Below, piece after piece: positions 44,722 to 55,377 of a stretch of 64,000 nucleotides of DNA. The position numbers were made by a program, and so were the translations under genes. The DNA is from Coleophoma eucalyptorum. Lineage: Eukaryota > Ascomycota > Leotiomycetes > Helotiales > Dermateaceae. The notes under the pieces are model-generated. The model ran no database searches and was not told the origin of the DNA. It saw only the letters and a list, made by a program, of their open reading frames with translations. Location of the stretch: positions 1,240,001-1,304,000 of the forward strand of contig JALRME010000008.1 of assembly GCA_026120035.1 (NCBI GenBank), in the 5' to 3' direction. Every line of letters begins with the position of its first letter. Within the stretch, counting starts at the first letter, position 1.

Positions 44722-46447
44722 ATGAGGTCCTCGAAGACCAAACGCCCTCATGCGAAGACCAGAACCGGATGCGTGCAATGCAAGCAGCGCAAAATCAAGG
44801 TACGTACGCACAGGATACGACTTTGGGGGACAGCGCATCTCTCACCTGGCCTTGCTCTCGAGCCTATATGCTGTTGGGGCGGCTGCCCCTATACCATCCC
44901 GCCTCCCCCTGGCATCCCGTTCAGTATTTCTCCTCCCGCTGCCACCGTGGATGTCTCTACATGCCTCACTGTCCTGTCTGTGTATTATTATTGCCTCCTG
45001 CACTGTATTTATCGGACAGGTTTAACCCCTACATGCACATAAGCGGAACTTATGGAACAGCCAGAACATGAGCATTGGCTGGCTCAATCCCTCTCCCAGC
45101 AATCCTTGATAGCACAGTTTCGACATGAAAATTTGAGGAGAAGCTGACGTGAGTTATAACCTATCGGTTCAGTGCGACGAAGGGAAGCCATCGTGTGGGA
45201 ATTGCCAAAGCTACAGAATTTCATGTTCCTACTTGCGCTACGTCCCCATAGGATCTCGCCAGCAAACTTTCAACCATGACCAAAATCAACCTCAACCTCA
45301 ACCTCTAGCTCAATCTCGCCACCAGCAAAGCATCCCCATCATCTCGCAATCACCCAAACAAAATGGGCTATTGTCTCGGCTTAAATCTTCGCCTACCCAG
45401 ACCATGGCGGTCCCCCCTTCACCGGCAAGACAGATCGCGCCGAGCTATAGCATGCATTCTTTCCCTCTTCAGTTCACCATTCTTGATCTCGAACTCCACC
45501 ATTTCTACATTACACGAACTAGTGTCGAATTTCTAGGTCACGAGATCACCGGCACGCACATCTGGCAAACCGACGCTGTGATGATTGGACTACAGCACAA
45601 TTTTCTACTTCACCAATTATTCTCGTTCGCTGCTTTGCACCTCGCACATCTTCATGCATCCAATCCCGTCTTACAGTTGCGATACCGCAAAGTCGCCATG
45701 TATTACTACGCACGGTCCATCACCCGCCTTCGTATCGAGATGCAAAATATCTCGCCTTCTAATTGTGATGCATGCTTTGCCCATGGAGCACTGCTCGGCG
45801 TATACAACTGGGCGATCCAGGATGAGAATGATGTATTCTTCTCGAATCCGGGTAAGTTGGCCGATGCCATAAGTGATCATGCTTGGCGTCCGCATGCCGG
45901 TATTCCATGGTATAGAATTCAGAGAAGTGGCCACGAAGTTTTTCAGCCTTACTTTCACCTAATTCGCAACGGGCCACTGTGGGGTATGATCCAGCCGTGG
46001 TTATCAAGCGGCGAAGATAGAGACTATTCCCTCTTACCATCCGAGGAAAGACAACTCAAGCTACTTGCGATATCCTGGACAACCGGGCCGAGTCTTCCCT
46101 GTGCCGATATAGCAGCGCTACACACGGCTCTAGACATGCTTAAGCGCATCTTTAGCATTAATTCTCATCCTGACGTCAATATTGGACCCAGTGCTGCAAT
46201 ACTATCATGGTTCATAACTATTCCAGAACGCTTCTGCGAGATGGCAGAGGCGCGCGTGCCACAGGCCTTAGCACTTGTCGCTGTATACTGCGTACTGCTG
46301 AAGCGTTTGGATCGCCTCTGGTGGGTTCGTGGAAAAGCGGAGTCTTTATTCAGGACGGTAGAAATAATATTAGCTGGTTCGGAGTGGGAGAAGTGGTTAG
46401 AGTGGCCGAGAACATTACTGGGAACGGCAGAAAGGCTCCAAGGTTAA
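44722..46447 (+). CDS. Zn2Cys6 transcription factor, sterol-uptake-control (Upc2)-like
   Basis: Exon 1 (44722-44799) and exon 2 (45173-46447) encode about 450 aa. The zinc cluster CVQCKQRKIK/CDEGKPSCGNC, ending with SYRISC, matches C-x2-C-x6-C-x6-C-x2-C-x6-C only after splicing; the intron falls exactly before the third Cys. That intron is 373 bp, long for this window, with a CTGAC branch near 45143. A Gln/Pro-rich linker follows, then a domain opening TILDLELHHFYITRTS and later LFSFAALHLAHLHASNP, typical of the short regulators annotated as sterol uptake control protein 2. It lies 1.5 kb upstream of a sterol-methyltransferase-like gene, so a regulatory link is possible but only inferred. Confidence 0.82.
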
Positions 46448-47971
46448 AGAATTAAAGGAGGTCTGTTCTTAGGATAATTTCAACTTTAAGCTAATCCTAT
46501 AAACAAAATTTCCCCCTGTAGTCCGAGAAGGCAGAGCTTTAACGTGTCTTTAAATGCCCTTAGAAATAATCCAGATCCAAACTTCTCGCCAAAGCCCCTA
46601 CACAGAGGCTTTACACCCCGATACAAAATCTCAAGCCAAGCCTTGTTCCCATCTATTGGCTTCTAAAGGTACATCTAGGTAGCTGGATGTTACGCTCGTT
46701 ACGCATGCGCTGCTCAGCCGTGGCTTCCTAACCGATAATTAAAGTGCCACGATGAGTTTGACCCAAATGATCAGGGACAAATTCCACCCCACATATCGTA
46801 GGAAAACTTCGCAAATAATTGAGCCTTTGTCGACAAGATATCGGAAATTGCGAGCAACACGAAGTCTACGAGTGGTCAACTCATCCTTGCTCAGGAGTCC
46901 ACGTTTACGAGCAATATCACCCTATTCCCTGGTACCACAAAAATTGCGAATCTGAAAGAGACCCTCGGCAGTTTAGACATTGTTATGACAAGGGGAAGGT
47001 ATATGATATCAGGAAAATGGGCCAATCTACGCAAGTTTCTAGAGACCACCATCCAGAATCAATGATATCGTGTTTCTACGTCGACACTAAGCCTCTGTAA
47101 GCTGGGATTAGACGGCATAGATTTTGACAATTGCATCCTTCAGCGGGCATGAGCTGAGGTTTAGCCCAGGTGGCGTTGTCCTGATCTACCTTGGCTCTCG
47201 AATATATGGGTACTGTTTAGCAGAAGTAGGAATGACTTCTACCTTATTTAGCATTGCTTGGATAATGACATTCTGGCTATAAGGGCCCATGGATGTCGCA
47301 ATCAATTATCGGTGACTAGTAAACTCGGATGTGGTATCGGGAACAAGGAAAACCAAAGACGGCACAAGGGCACCGGTTCACAGAGGTCTAGATAGACTTC
47401 TCTTAGGGAGAGATTCGATCGTTGCGCCCGAAATTCTCAAAATATTAATTTCTTAAGCGAGAGCCATGTACTGATACTTGCTTTTCCTCTCGTCTTCTTA
47501 TTCGGATTCCTAAACTTTGACCAACTTGCGATCAAAGAGGCATTCGACCAAAGCAAGGCTGCATGGAGGGGAATGTTAAAATCATCGGCACATGAAAGTG
47601 CTTGTAAGGTGCTGTAAGGTAGTAACACGATTCCTAACTTACTCTTAGATGGGTCTGACAAGCGTTAAGCGATGTAGGTGGCGCTAAGTGGCCAGTGCAC
47701 TCTTATTCGTGTTCGCTCGCGTTGGTGAGGTTGGGTTGGGTGGTGAGAGAGGTGCAGAGTATGCACTGTGTCCTGTGCGCTCTTGTTCCTATCACCATAG
47801 ACACTGCTCCTGTTCTGTGCAAGTTAAGTTGTTCAAAAACCCGTGGAAGTCGAATCGCAGGATCTATTTCATTCCAATTATAACAGTGAACTCGAGTGGA
47901 TCAAACAACTACAATTACAACCTCCGTCAGTCCTCGATTTCTTCCATTTTCAACGCCTCCAGACTTTCACT
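46448..47971. other. intergenic
   Basis: 1.5 kb. Frames at 46752 and 46819 have no family likeness despite an excess of Cys and His. Right end should include the promoter and 5' UTR of the methyltransferase gene. Confidence 0.45.
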
Positions 47972-49366
47972 ATGGCCCCAAGCAAGCTCGAGCAAGAAGA
48001 CCACTCCCGCGATGCGGCTTTTAACAAAGCTATGCACAAGAACTCGGCGCAAATGGAAGGTGGATTTCGAGCCATGATACGCAAGGACAATAGCGCACAG
48101 AAAGAAGCTGTCAATGAGTATTTCAAGCATTGGGATAACAAAGCTGCAAAGGACGAGACCGCAGAAGACAGAGCTGTATGTACATTGTTTAAAGGATACG
48201 AAACCATTGATCTAATCGAACCTATCTCTAGTCGAGAGTAGCAGAATATGCTACACTAACTAGGCAGTAAGTCGACGACGACAACACTCCCCCACGCATG
48301 CTCATAATATTTAGTTACTATAATCTTGGTACGGACCTTTACGAAAATGGCTGGGGGCAATCATTCCATTTCTGCCGATTCGCACCTAGAGAGCCATTCA
48401 ACCAGGCTATAGCTCGCCACGAGCATTACCTTGCTGCCAAGATTGGCATAAAGAATGGAGACAGAGTTCTTGACGTTGGATGTGGTGTCGGGGGGCCTGC
48501 TCGTCAAATTGCTAAATTCACGAACGCATCCATCACCGGACTTAACAATAACGACTATCAGATTGAGCGCGCAACTAGATATGCTGCCAAGGAAGGTCTT
48601 TCTAGTCAGCTAACTTTTGTCAAAGGTGACTTCATGGTTTGTTCCCGCTAGCCTCAGAATTCGATGACACGGGCTAACAATACAGCAAATGCCTTTTCCA
48701 GCCGAAAGCTTCGATAATGTGTATGCCATCGAGGCTACTGTCCACGCTCCATCGCTTGAGGGAGTCTATTCCCAAATTTTCCGCGTCTTGAAGCCTGGCG
48801 GGACCTTTGGTGTGTACGAGTGGCTTATGACAGATGAGTACGACAATGATAATGAGAAGCATCGCGAGGTTCGCCTGGGAATCGAGGTTGGTTCGGGTAT
48901 TTCAAACATGGTCAAGATCTCAGAGGGACTTGCTGCTATTAAGGCTGCGGGATTCGAGCTTGTCCATCACGAGGATTTGTCACGGCGCCCAGGTATGCGA
49001 GCCCTATAACACCATATCAATCTATCGAGGACAATTATTGCGATCGCAGCTCTTTGTTACGTAGCCGAGCAACCGCTTACTGATCTTTGTGCTGCAGATG
49101 CTACGCCATGGTACTATCCTCTCGCCGGAGACTTCAGTCATATGGGCACGATCTGGGATCTGCCTACCATCTTCCGTATGACCAGATTCGGTCGTGCCGC
49201 TGTCCACAAATTTATCGGGGCGCTAGAGATGGTTGGCCTCGCGCCACAAGGGACACAGAAAACTGCTGATACTATGGCTGTATCTGCCGACAGCTTGGTC
49301 GAGGGTGCTAAGGAAAATTTATTCACCCCTATGTACTTGATGATTGCTCGTAAGCCTTTGAAGTAA
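47972..49366 (+). CDS. erg6: sterol 24-C-methyltransferase-like enzyme (Erg6 family)
   Basis: Exons 47972-48175, 48232-48266, 48315-48636, 48686-48992 and 49098-49366 encode about 378 aa. The 35-nt second exon ([12 protein letters not shown]) is easy to miss but is needed for the Erg6-typical EYATLTRHYYNL. SAM-binding motif I is [15 protein letters not shown], followed by [19 protein letters not shown] and [14 protein letters not shown]-terminal sterol-methyltransferase domain runs from WYYPLAGDF to [13 protein letters not shown]. Erg6 transfers a methyl group from SAM to C-24 of zymosterol in ergosterol synthesis, on lipid droplets or ER. Region I, normally YEYGWG in fungal Erg6, reads YENGWG here, so the conserved second Tyr is replaced. 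It may be a paralogue rather than the housekeeping gene. Confidence 0.88.
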
Positions 49367-49600
49367 TTTAGATATATGATTTTACATTCACTTTACATAA
49401 CTTGGATATACTAGAAGGACCAAAATAATTTTATTTAATCATATGTGTTAGAATATCTTTATTGGGTCTCGTTTCTACGCTCGTTTGTCCACCTCTTTGG
49501 TAAATGGGGCTCATCGTACGCTGAGCCCCATTTACCTTATTGTCTGCCCTCAAGCCATTTACTACTCTGCTCGTGGCTTCATATCCCCAATGGTGTTGCT

Positions 49601-51842
49601 TTATGCCTTTTCGCTACGCTCGACTGCCTTCTCTTCATCGGAGTTGGCAGACGGTACATCCTCCTCATTATGCTTGTGCACCTTGATGTTTCCGATGCAC
49701 AGAGCAATCAGGGACGCAATAGCTTGCATCACCAGACAAATAAGCATTAACGTCTGAAAAGTAGATATATATGCATCCTTGATCGCATTTCGTTCGGTGG
49801 AGCCCATCGGATAGCTCTGAGCGATAGGCAAGGAGTTCATGATAGCTAAAGCTTGGTCTTTGATCTCCAGAGGTAGGTTGGCTCGGAGATTTTCGGGAAG
49901 CAAAGCTGGCAGTTCGGTTAGACAAAAAAGAGCCTTCTCGATTTGGTAAACTTACAAGTCCAAACCGCACCGACAATGGCGCCAGCAACGGAACCCCCAA
50001 TATTAGCGAATAAAAAGGACATAGCAATAAGGACTGGGGTATCTAGAGTTATAAGAGTGTTAGCGAATAAGTAATTAACCTGGAGCGCTTTCTAGATTGG
50101 ATGCGGACCTTGAGGTGTAGCCGCAGCTTGTGAGATTGTCAGCGAATGCATATTATTGGCAAACCCGATGCCAAAAAGAACCTGAGATATAACTAATCCG
50201 GCAAGCTGCGTTTCCGGGTCGACAAATCTATATTGTATGCCTCTTGCAAGAAGAGCTATTGCAGTCCCCCCAGTAAAGAACCAAGGCATACACTTCACAA
50301 ATTTTCCCATTAGGAAGCCATAAGCAACCCCTATAGTTTGGGCGACGATTGTATTTATTAAACTGATGTATGTGGCATTAGATATGCTAAAGCTGCTGCA
50401 CACCATCAAATACGTGTAGAAGTAGGTTGACGCTGCTACGGCGCTCATATATTGAAACATGTTGGCTGCAGCGGTTAGCAAGATTAGGTGCTAGAGCCTT
50501 GCAGAGGACCTACAGGACATAGTTGCTATAATGATACGATTTTTAATAAGTCGTTTTGGAGTCATCGGGTTCTTTGCGACTAAACCTTCCCATAAACCAA
50601 AAAGAATAAGCAACACAAACCCTATGACTGTAGGCGCTACATTGCGTGCATGGGCATATTCCTTAACGCCGCCCTGTTCCAAAGGGATCGGAAGAAGGAA
50701 GAGGCAAATTCCGGCGACAAGGAGTACAATCCCAACTGGATCTTGTTGGAGAAAAGCCGTTGAGATCAACGTGGCCCGCGAGCTAGACACAGGGCCGACG
50801 CGGCTAGCTTTCCTTTGCCTATAGACGAAAAGCAAAATCAGGAGCGTCGGAGAAATTACCGGAATCTACAGTACAGGGCCAGTTAGAGTCCAGATTGAAC
50901 ATAGAAAGTAGGTATCAAGGCGCACCAAGACGGCCCAGATGCCATACCCCCATCGCCAACCAAGATTCAAAAGCGCACTCTCTGCCATTGGAGCACCGCC
51001 CTACCCAAAGTTTAGTTATTAAAGTTATTAACATATGGAAGAGACTATATAGTTCTCACTAGTGCAGAAACAACGCTTGGCACATTGACGCCTGCCAGCG
51101 CTAAACCTCTATACTCTATGGTACTTAAGCCTATACTAGTTAGAAGAAAACCCCTCTGATATAGAGAGTCGCTTACTCGATGCGGTATAAAACATCACAA
51201 ATCGGGTAGCTATAAGCCTATCAGCATAAGCTATGTTTATTAGAATAGAAAAAAATATACTCATAGTGCCAATAGCGTTGAATATATAACCAACAAGAAA
51301 TCCACCTATATTTGGGGTAGCCGCTTGTAAAACGCTACCAAGTGTTGTGATAACAGTAGCAAATGCAAAGATGCTAAACACCCTACGTATAACGCGTCAG
51401 TGGTCGAGACTAGCATCTACCTGGGAAAGCACAACACACGAAGACAGGTCCATGAAGATTGCTAATGGAACTTGGATAACTATGCTTACAGTATTAGCAG
51501 GCCGAAAATCCATACTTATGTCATGGAGAGCGTACTTATCGTAACCACGCTTAATGCGGTCGTTAATGCGCCTTCAATAGACAGGCGGTTATACTCGCTA
51601 ACGGCATAAACTTGGAAGGTGTTGATGGCGGTATTATCGAGATAGTTCATTAAAGCCACCACAAGTATAGCAATCCAGCCAAAGGAAATGGCCCTCTTAG
51701 AGAAGACATCGATCATAGTCACCTCACCAGTTGTCCCGTGTGCAATATCGAAGCCATTTCCATTGTCCATAATTTCCGAGGAAGTTACTTGTTTCTCGTC
51801 ACCTTTAGGAATGGGGGCAGCTGCTGCGATGAATGGGGCCAT
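49601..51842 (-). CDS. MFS transporter, siderophore-iron (SIT/ARN)-like, intron-rich; intactness unresolved
   Basis: At first sight a pseudogene, but most breaks are introns. Start ATG 51842, then MIDVFSKRAISFGWI and NTFQVYAVSEYNRLS, as in fungal siderophore transporters. Frame-preserving introns can be placed: WAVL/IPVISPTLL (about 50922-50865), SALV-region/GGAPMAES (near 51053-51000), IATMS/NMFQYM (near 50519-50472), TPQ/DTPVLIAMSFLFANIGG (about 50110-50049) and AVWT/LLPENL (about 49954-49907). These restore MAESALLNLGWRWGYGIWAVL and a normal C-terminus ending at 49601. Around 51120-51540 several donor/acceptor choices exist; one needs GTGTGT, and no choice gives a fully family-like link between transmembrane helices 2 and 5. 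So the gene is either intact with at least seven introns or lightly damaged there. Twelve to fourteen spans expected. Confidence 0.6.
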
Positions 51843-51926
51843 GATGATTGAGTGTGCTGTGACCAGCTTGCTTGACTTGACGAAAATAAGACCTACGGCC
51901 TTGGATACCACAAGTATTATAGCCAG

Positions 51927-52109
51927 TTACCCGCTTAACAATTTTTTGGATCTCCATGATAAGTGTATATCAGTGCCAAAAAGCCCCCCCGCAAATGATA
52001 AGGAGCAGTATGCAACGCCGGGGTTGTAATTGAGCCAGTCCACGGCCGCTATCCCAATCGGGTCGGCAATTGCGCACATGCCTTGGCGTATGCGAACCCC
52101 GTCAGTCAC
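51927..52109 (-). pseudogene. possible LysM-domain scrap
   Basis: The minus strand reads GMCAIADPIGIAAVDWLNYN, then PGV, AYCSL and GGLFGTDI. The pattern C-x-x-I-A, then G-(hydrophobic)-x-x-x-D-(W/F)-L-x-x-N-P-x-V and a Cys is that of fungal LysM domains. No signal peptide or neighbouring repeat was found, and the frame ends at 51927. Treated as a detached fragment. Confidence 0.3.
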
Positions 52110-52684
52110 CTATCTTACCTACTAATTACTGTATCCGCTTACGATGCTGTACAGGAGGCGATTCAAGCTAATATCTGTTCTTCCAGCATTGTAGGTACTG
52201 TACTAATCCTACACACATACTCCGCACACTAGGCTGTGACTTTGAAGTTTTCCCAATCTGGTTCACTGATCCACTGGAATCGCCTCTTGACTCTACCCAG
52301 TAATACTGCCACTCATCTCGGCTGGAGGCAAAGCATACGCCGCTTTGCGATTGAGGCTCCTGGGATAATAGAGCGGAAGACACAGCCGTTGCTAAGCGGC
52401 TCAGATCGCTCCGTAGCAATTAACATCTTTAGTAAGAGACACGTCTGATGTTTGTTAGGGCTCGGAATGCACTGCCAGTGCCAGATCTCAGAACTCAGAC
52501 AACCTCCCCCTGGAAAGATAAAAGCTGCATGTCCGCATACAGACGGATCGTTGCAGCTTTCTTGTTATTTTCTATGCATCTAAATGATCTTTGGCCCTCT
52601 TCTTAGTGCCATCATCAAGCATACCAGACAGTCAATCCATCCCTCCACCACTGTACACTTGGCTCGCTGTTCTCAGCATACAAT
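52110..52684. other. intergenic, promoter side of the prolyl oligopeptidase
   Basis: About 575 bases with no gene supported; the right end is the upstream region of the peptidase gene. Confidence 0.45.
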
Positions 52685-54802
52685 ATGCTCGCACCTAATG
52701 CCGCGGGTGTCCAGCTCGCGGGTTCACAAGCCAACAACAACAGACCTTCAGCAGATGGGAGTGATTGGGAGTGGCTAGAAGATCCGAAGGGGGCTAGAGG
52801 TCTTGAATGGGGAAAGCAAGAGACTAATTTAACTCAAAAGCACCTCGATTCATTGCCAGTGACACATGAGCTTCAAGCGAAGCTACAGAAACTGCTCGAA
52901 AATAATGCACCGCCTCCAATCTTTGGGCTTTGCGGGCGTCTTTTCCGTCTGCGGCGTGATGCCAGCCGCAAGCAAGGCATTCTGGAATTTGCGGAACAGG
53001 ACTCACCAGATGAATGGAAGACGATTATTGACATCGATGACTTGGGGAAACGCGAGGGCAAAACCTGGGAGGTCTCTTACGCGGTAACCGTGGGCATTTC
53101 CAGCTGTTATATCGGGCTGAACCCCTCGCGTATTCTCCTCCAGCTCTCTGAAGGAGGCTCGGACGAGATTTCATTTCGGGAATTCGATGTTGATCAAGGT
53201 GTCTTCGTGGCGGGTGGGTTCCAAGCAGGTCCTGGTCGTATCACCGCTGCGTGGCTCGACATTGACCACCTTTTAATAAGTCACTCACTCAACGGCGGCC
53301 CTACTTGTATAACAGGCTGGCCGGCCAACACTTACATCTGGACCAGAGGTACCGACCTTAGAAAAGCGAAACTCGTCCATTCTAATGAGCCAAGCGACGC
53401 AATCACCTATGCTACCGTCATCGGTGAAGGCATGAACCGCCGTGGCTTGATTTTGCGCGCCATCGACTATTCAACCTTGTGTTATTATACTGTTACACTT
53501 GATGGTACGGTAGAGAAAGCTGCATTGCCCCGTGGATTGGCTCTAAATGTTTTTCCTCCTACAACTTCCCGGCATATTCTGGTTCGTGCAATAGAGCCGT
53601 CGATTATCGGCGGCAGAGAAGTCCCTAGAGACACACTAGTGGCTTGGGACTACGTAGGAGGAGAAAAAAGGTCGACAATAGTTTATGTTCCGGAGGGCGG
53701 TGAAGCCATCGCCGGGGGCGTTATGGGTGGATTACAAACGACCTGGTCGAGAGTTTACTTTACGACATTGAAGAGGACTAAAGAAAGGCGCTTGGTGATG
53801 GAATACAAGGACGACGAATGGAAGATTGTCCGAAGCATCAACACACTTGCGGGTATATCAGCCAAGGTGGTGGCTGCAGACCCCCAAGGCGACAACACCG
53901 TCGTGGAATCCTCGGGATTGCTGTCTCCTACGAGTCTTTGGCTCGAGGATAGCACCGGGCACAAGCGGATGGACTTATACAATCAAACAGCAGCTTTCGA
54001 CCACCACGGCTACGCGGTGTCGACATCCGTAGCGATTAGTAAGGATGGTACCGAGGTCGACTACTTCATTCTAGCATCCAAGCAGCCCAAGCCCGATCTT
54101 CCTATTCTAATGACAGGTTACGGTGCCTTCGGAATTTGCTTCGACGTGACTTATCTGAACTCAACTCTAGGAGGCCTAAGTCTCGTTCCATGGCTAGAGT
54201 CGGGTGGAGCCCTCGTAGTATCCTGGATACGTGGAGGTGGAGAAAGAGGTGAAGCTTGGCACCATGTTGCACTCCGAGAGAAGCGCCAACTGTCGTACGA
54301 TGACTTTGCCGCGGTGGCCGAAAAGCTCATCAGCGAAGGGCTCACTACACCTAAGCACATAGGCGTTTTCGGACAGTCCAACGGCGGGCTCCTCGCCGCA
54401 GTGATGGGGACTCAACGCCCGGATCTCTTCAGCGCTATCGTCAGTGACGTCCCTTTGACCGACATGTTGAGGTTTCCCGAGATGGGAATGGGGTCCGGCT
54501 GGATCAATGAGTACGGCAACCCCAAGATCCCTGAGCAGGCGAAAGTGCTGCGGTCCTATTCTCCCTTTCACAAGGTCAAGCCAGGTGTTCAGTATCCCCC
54601 TTTCCTAGTTACCTGCTCGACCCTGGATGATCGGGTAGGTGTAGGCCACGGGCGAAAACTCGTGGCTCGGTTGAAAGAGGTTAACTCGCCGAAAGCCTAT
54701 CTGTACGAAGAAGGAGAAGGAGGTCACGCCGTCAGTGACCCTTTCAAGAGCCCTGCTCTGATGGCAAGGCGCATCGCTTTCTTCATAGACAACCTTCAGT
54801 AG
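52685..54802 (+). CDS. prolyl oligopeptidase family (S9A), bacterial COG1505-like
   Basis: Single open frame of 705 aa without introns. The N-terminal part opens with DWEWLEDPKGARGLEWGKQE, followed by a seven-bladed propeller. Propeller segments such as ILLQLSEGGSDEISFREFD, WLDIDHLLISHSL and GYG-type turns resemble the prolyl-oligopeptidase relatives grouped as COG1505, found mainly in bacteria, more than the eukaryotic cytosolic POP. The hydrolase domain has the nucleophile Ser565 in GQSNGG, Asp648/649 in TLDDRVG and His681 in GGHAVSD, so the triad looks complete. These enzymes cut short peptides after Pro. No signal peptide. The absence of introns and rather GC-rich codons contrast with its neighbours, which would fit horizontal acquisition. 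The start ATG precedes a short variable leader. Confidence 0.88.
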   Translation: MLAPNAAGVQLAGSQANNNRPSADGSDWEWLEDPKGARGLEWGKQETNLTQKHLDSLPVTHELQAKLQKLLENNAPPPIFGLCGRLFRLRRDASRKQGILEFAEQDSPDEWKTIIDIDDLGKREGKTWEVSYAVTVGISSCYIGLNPSRILLQLSEGGSDEISFREFDVDQGVFVAGGFQAGPGRITAAWLDIDHLLISHSLNGGPTCITGWPANTYIWTRGTDLRKAKLVHSNEPSDAITYATVIGEGMNRRGLILRAIDYSTLCYYTVTLDGTVEKAALPRGLALNVFPPTTSRHILVRAIEPSIIGGREVPRDTLVAWDYVGGEKRSTIVYVPEGGEAIAGGVMGGLQTTWSRVYFTTLKRTKERRLVMEYKDDEWKIVRSINTLAGISAKVVAADPQGDNTVVESSGLLSPTSLWLEDSTGHKRMDLYNQTAAFDHHGYAVSTSVAISKDGTEVDYFILASKQPKPDLPILMTGYGAFGICFDVTYLNSTLGGLSLVPWLESGGALVVSWIRGGGERGEAWHHVALREKRQLSYDDFAAVAEKLISEGLTTPKHIGVFGQSNGGLLAAVMGTQRPDLFSAIVSDVPLTDMLRFPEMGMGSGWINEYGNPKIPEQAKVLRSYSPFHKVKPGVQYPPFLVTCSTLDDRVGVGHGRKLVARLKEVNSPKAYLYEEGEGGHAVSDPFKSPALMARRIAFFIDNLQ

Positions 54803-55377
54803 TTAAAAATGCAATAGATGGGAGATTCGTGCAGTTTGCCGGTGGCAGTTGAAGGATGAGTGATTTATTGGGTTCATTGCTGGTTGGACCGTATCCTTTT
54901 GTGCTGTATTAGCCCGTAGCAACTCCATCTACGAGATATATGAGGAAAGTGGGCAGAGAGGGGCTTTCCACAGCTGCCATCGTCGTCTCATGTGTGCTTA
55001 GTCATGGAGATCTAGGAGCACCCGATCTCACTCGCCGGTTCCCAAATCCTGGCTCTCATCTCTCCTCCCTCTTACTTCCCACCTTCCCCTCTCCCTTCCA
55101 GCAGCCCGGGCCGGAAGTCTAATTGCTCCGCAGTAGAGTGGGTGTCGCCGGGCTCAATTCGATCGCCAAAGCATCCACAGTACGGTCGGTACCTTATCTT
55201 CTACTGTAAGCCATCTATCTATCTTATCGTATCGTACCGCACCACTCCGGAACCGCGTCGACGAGTACAAGACTATTTATCCTCCCTAGGGGCCCTACTT
55301 CAAGTTGTCTCCTCTAGTTCATAATACCACTATAACTCCCCCTTCACGACCGCCCTTATCTCAGCCACGCGTGCGCC
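54803..55377. other. intergenic
   Basis: 575 bases, C/T-rich towards the right, presumably the promoter and 5' UTR of the Zn2Cys6 gene at 55378. Confidence 0.5.

Noticed and set aside
46819..47100. Cys/His-rich 93-codon frame resembling a small secreted protein
   Set aside because: No signal peptide and no regular Cys spacing; overlapping frames are equally open.
49601..51842. First reading of the transporter as a multiply broken pseudogene
   Set aside because: At least five breaks resolve as phase-consistent short introns that restore family-like sequence; only one segment stays doubtful.
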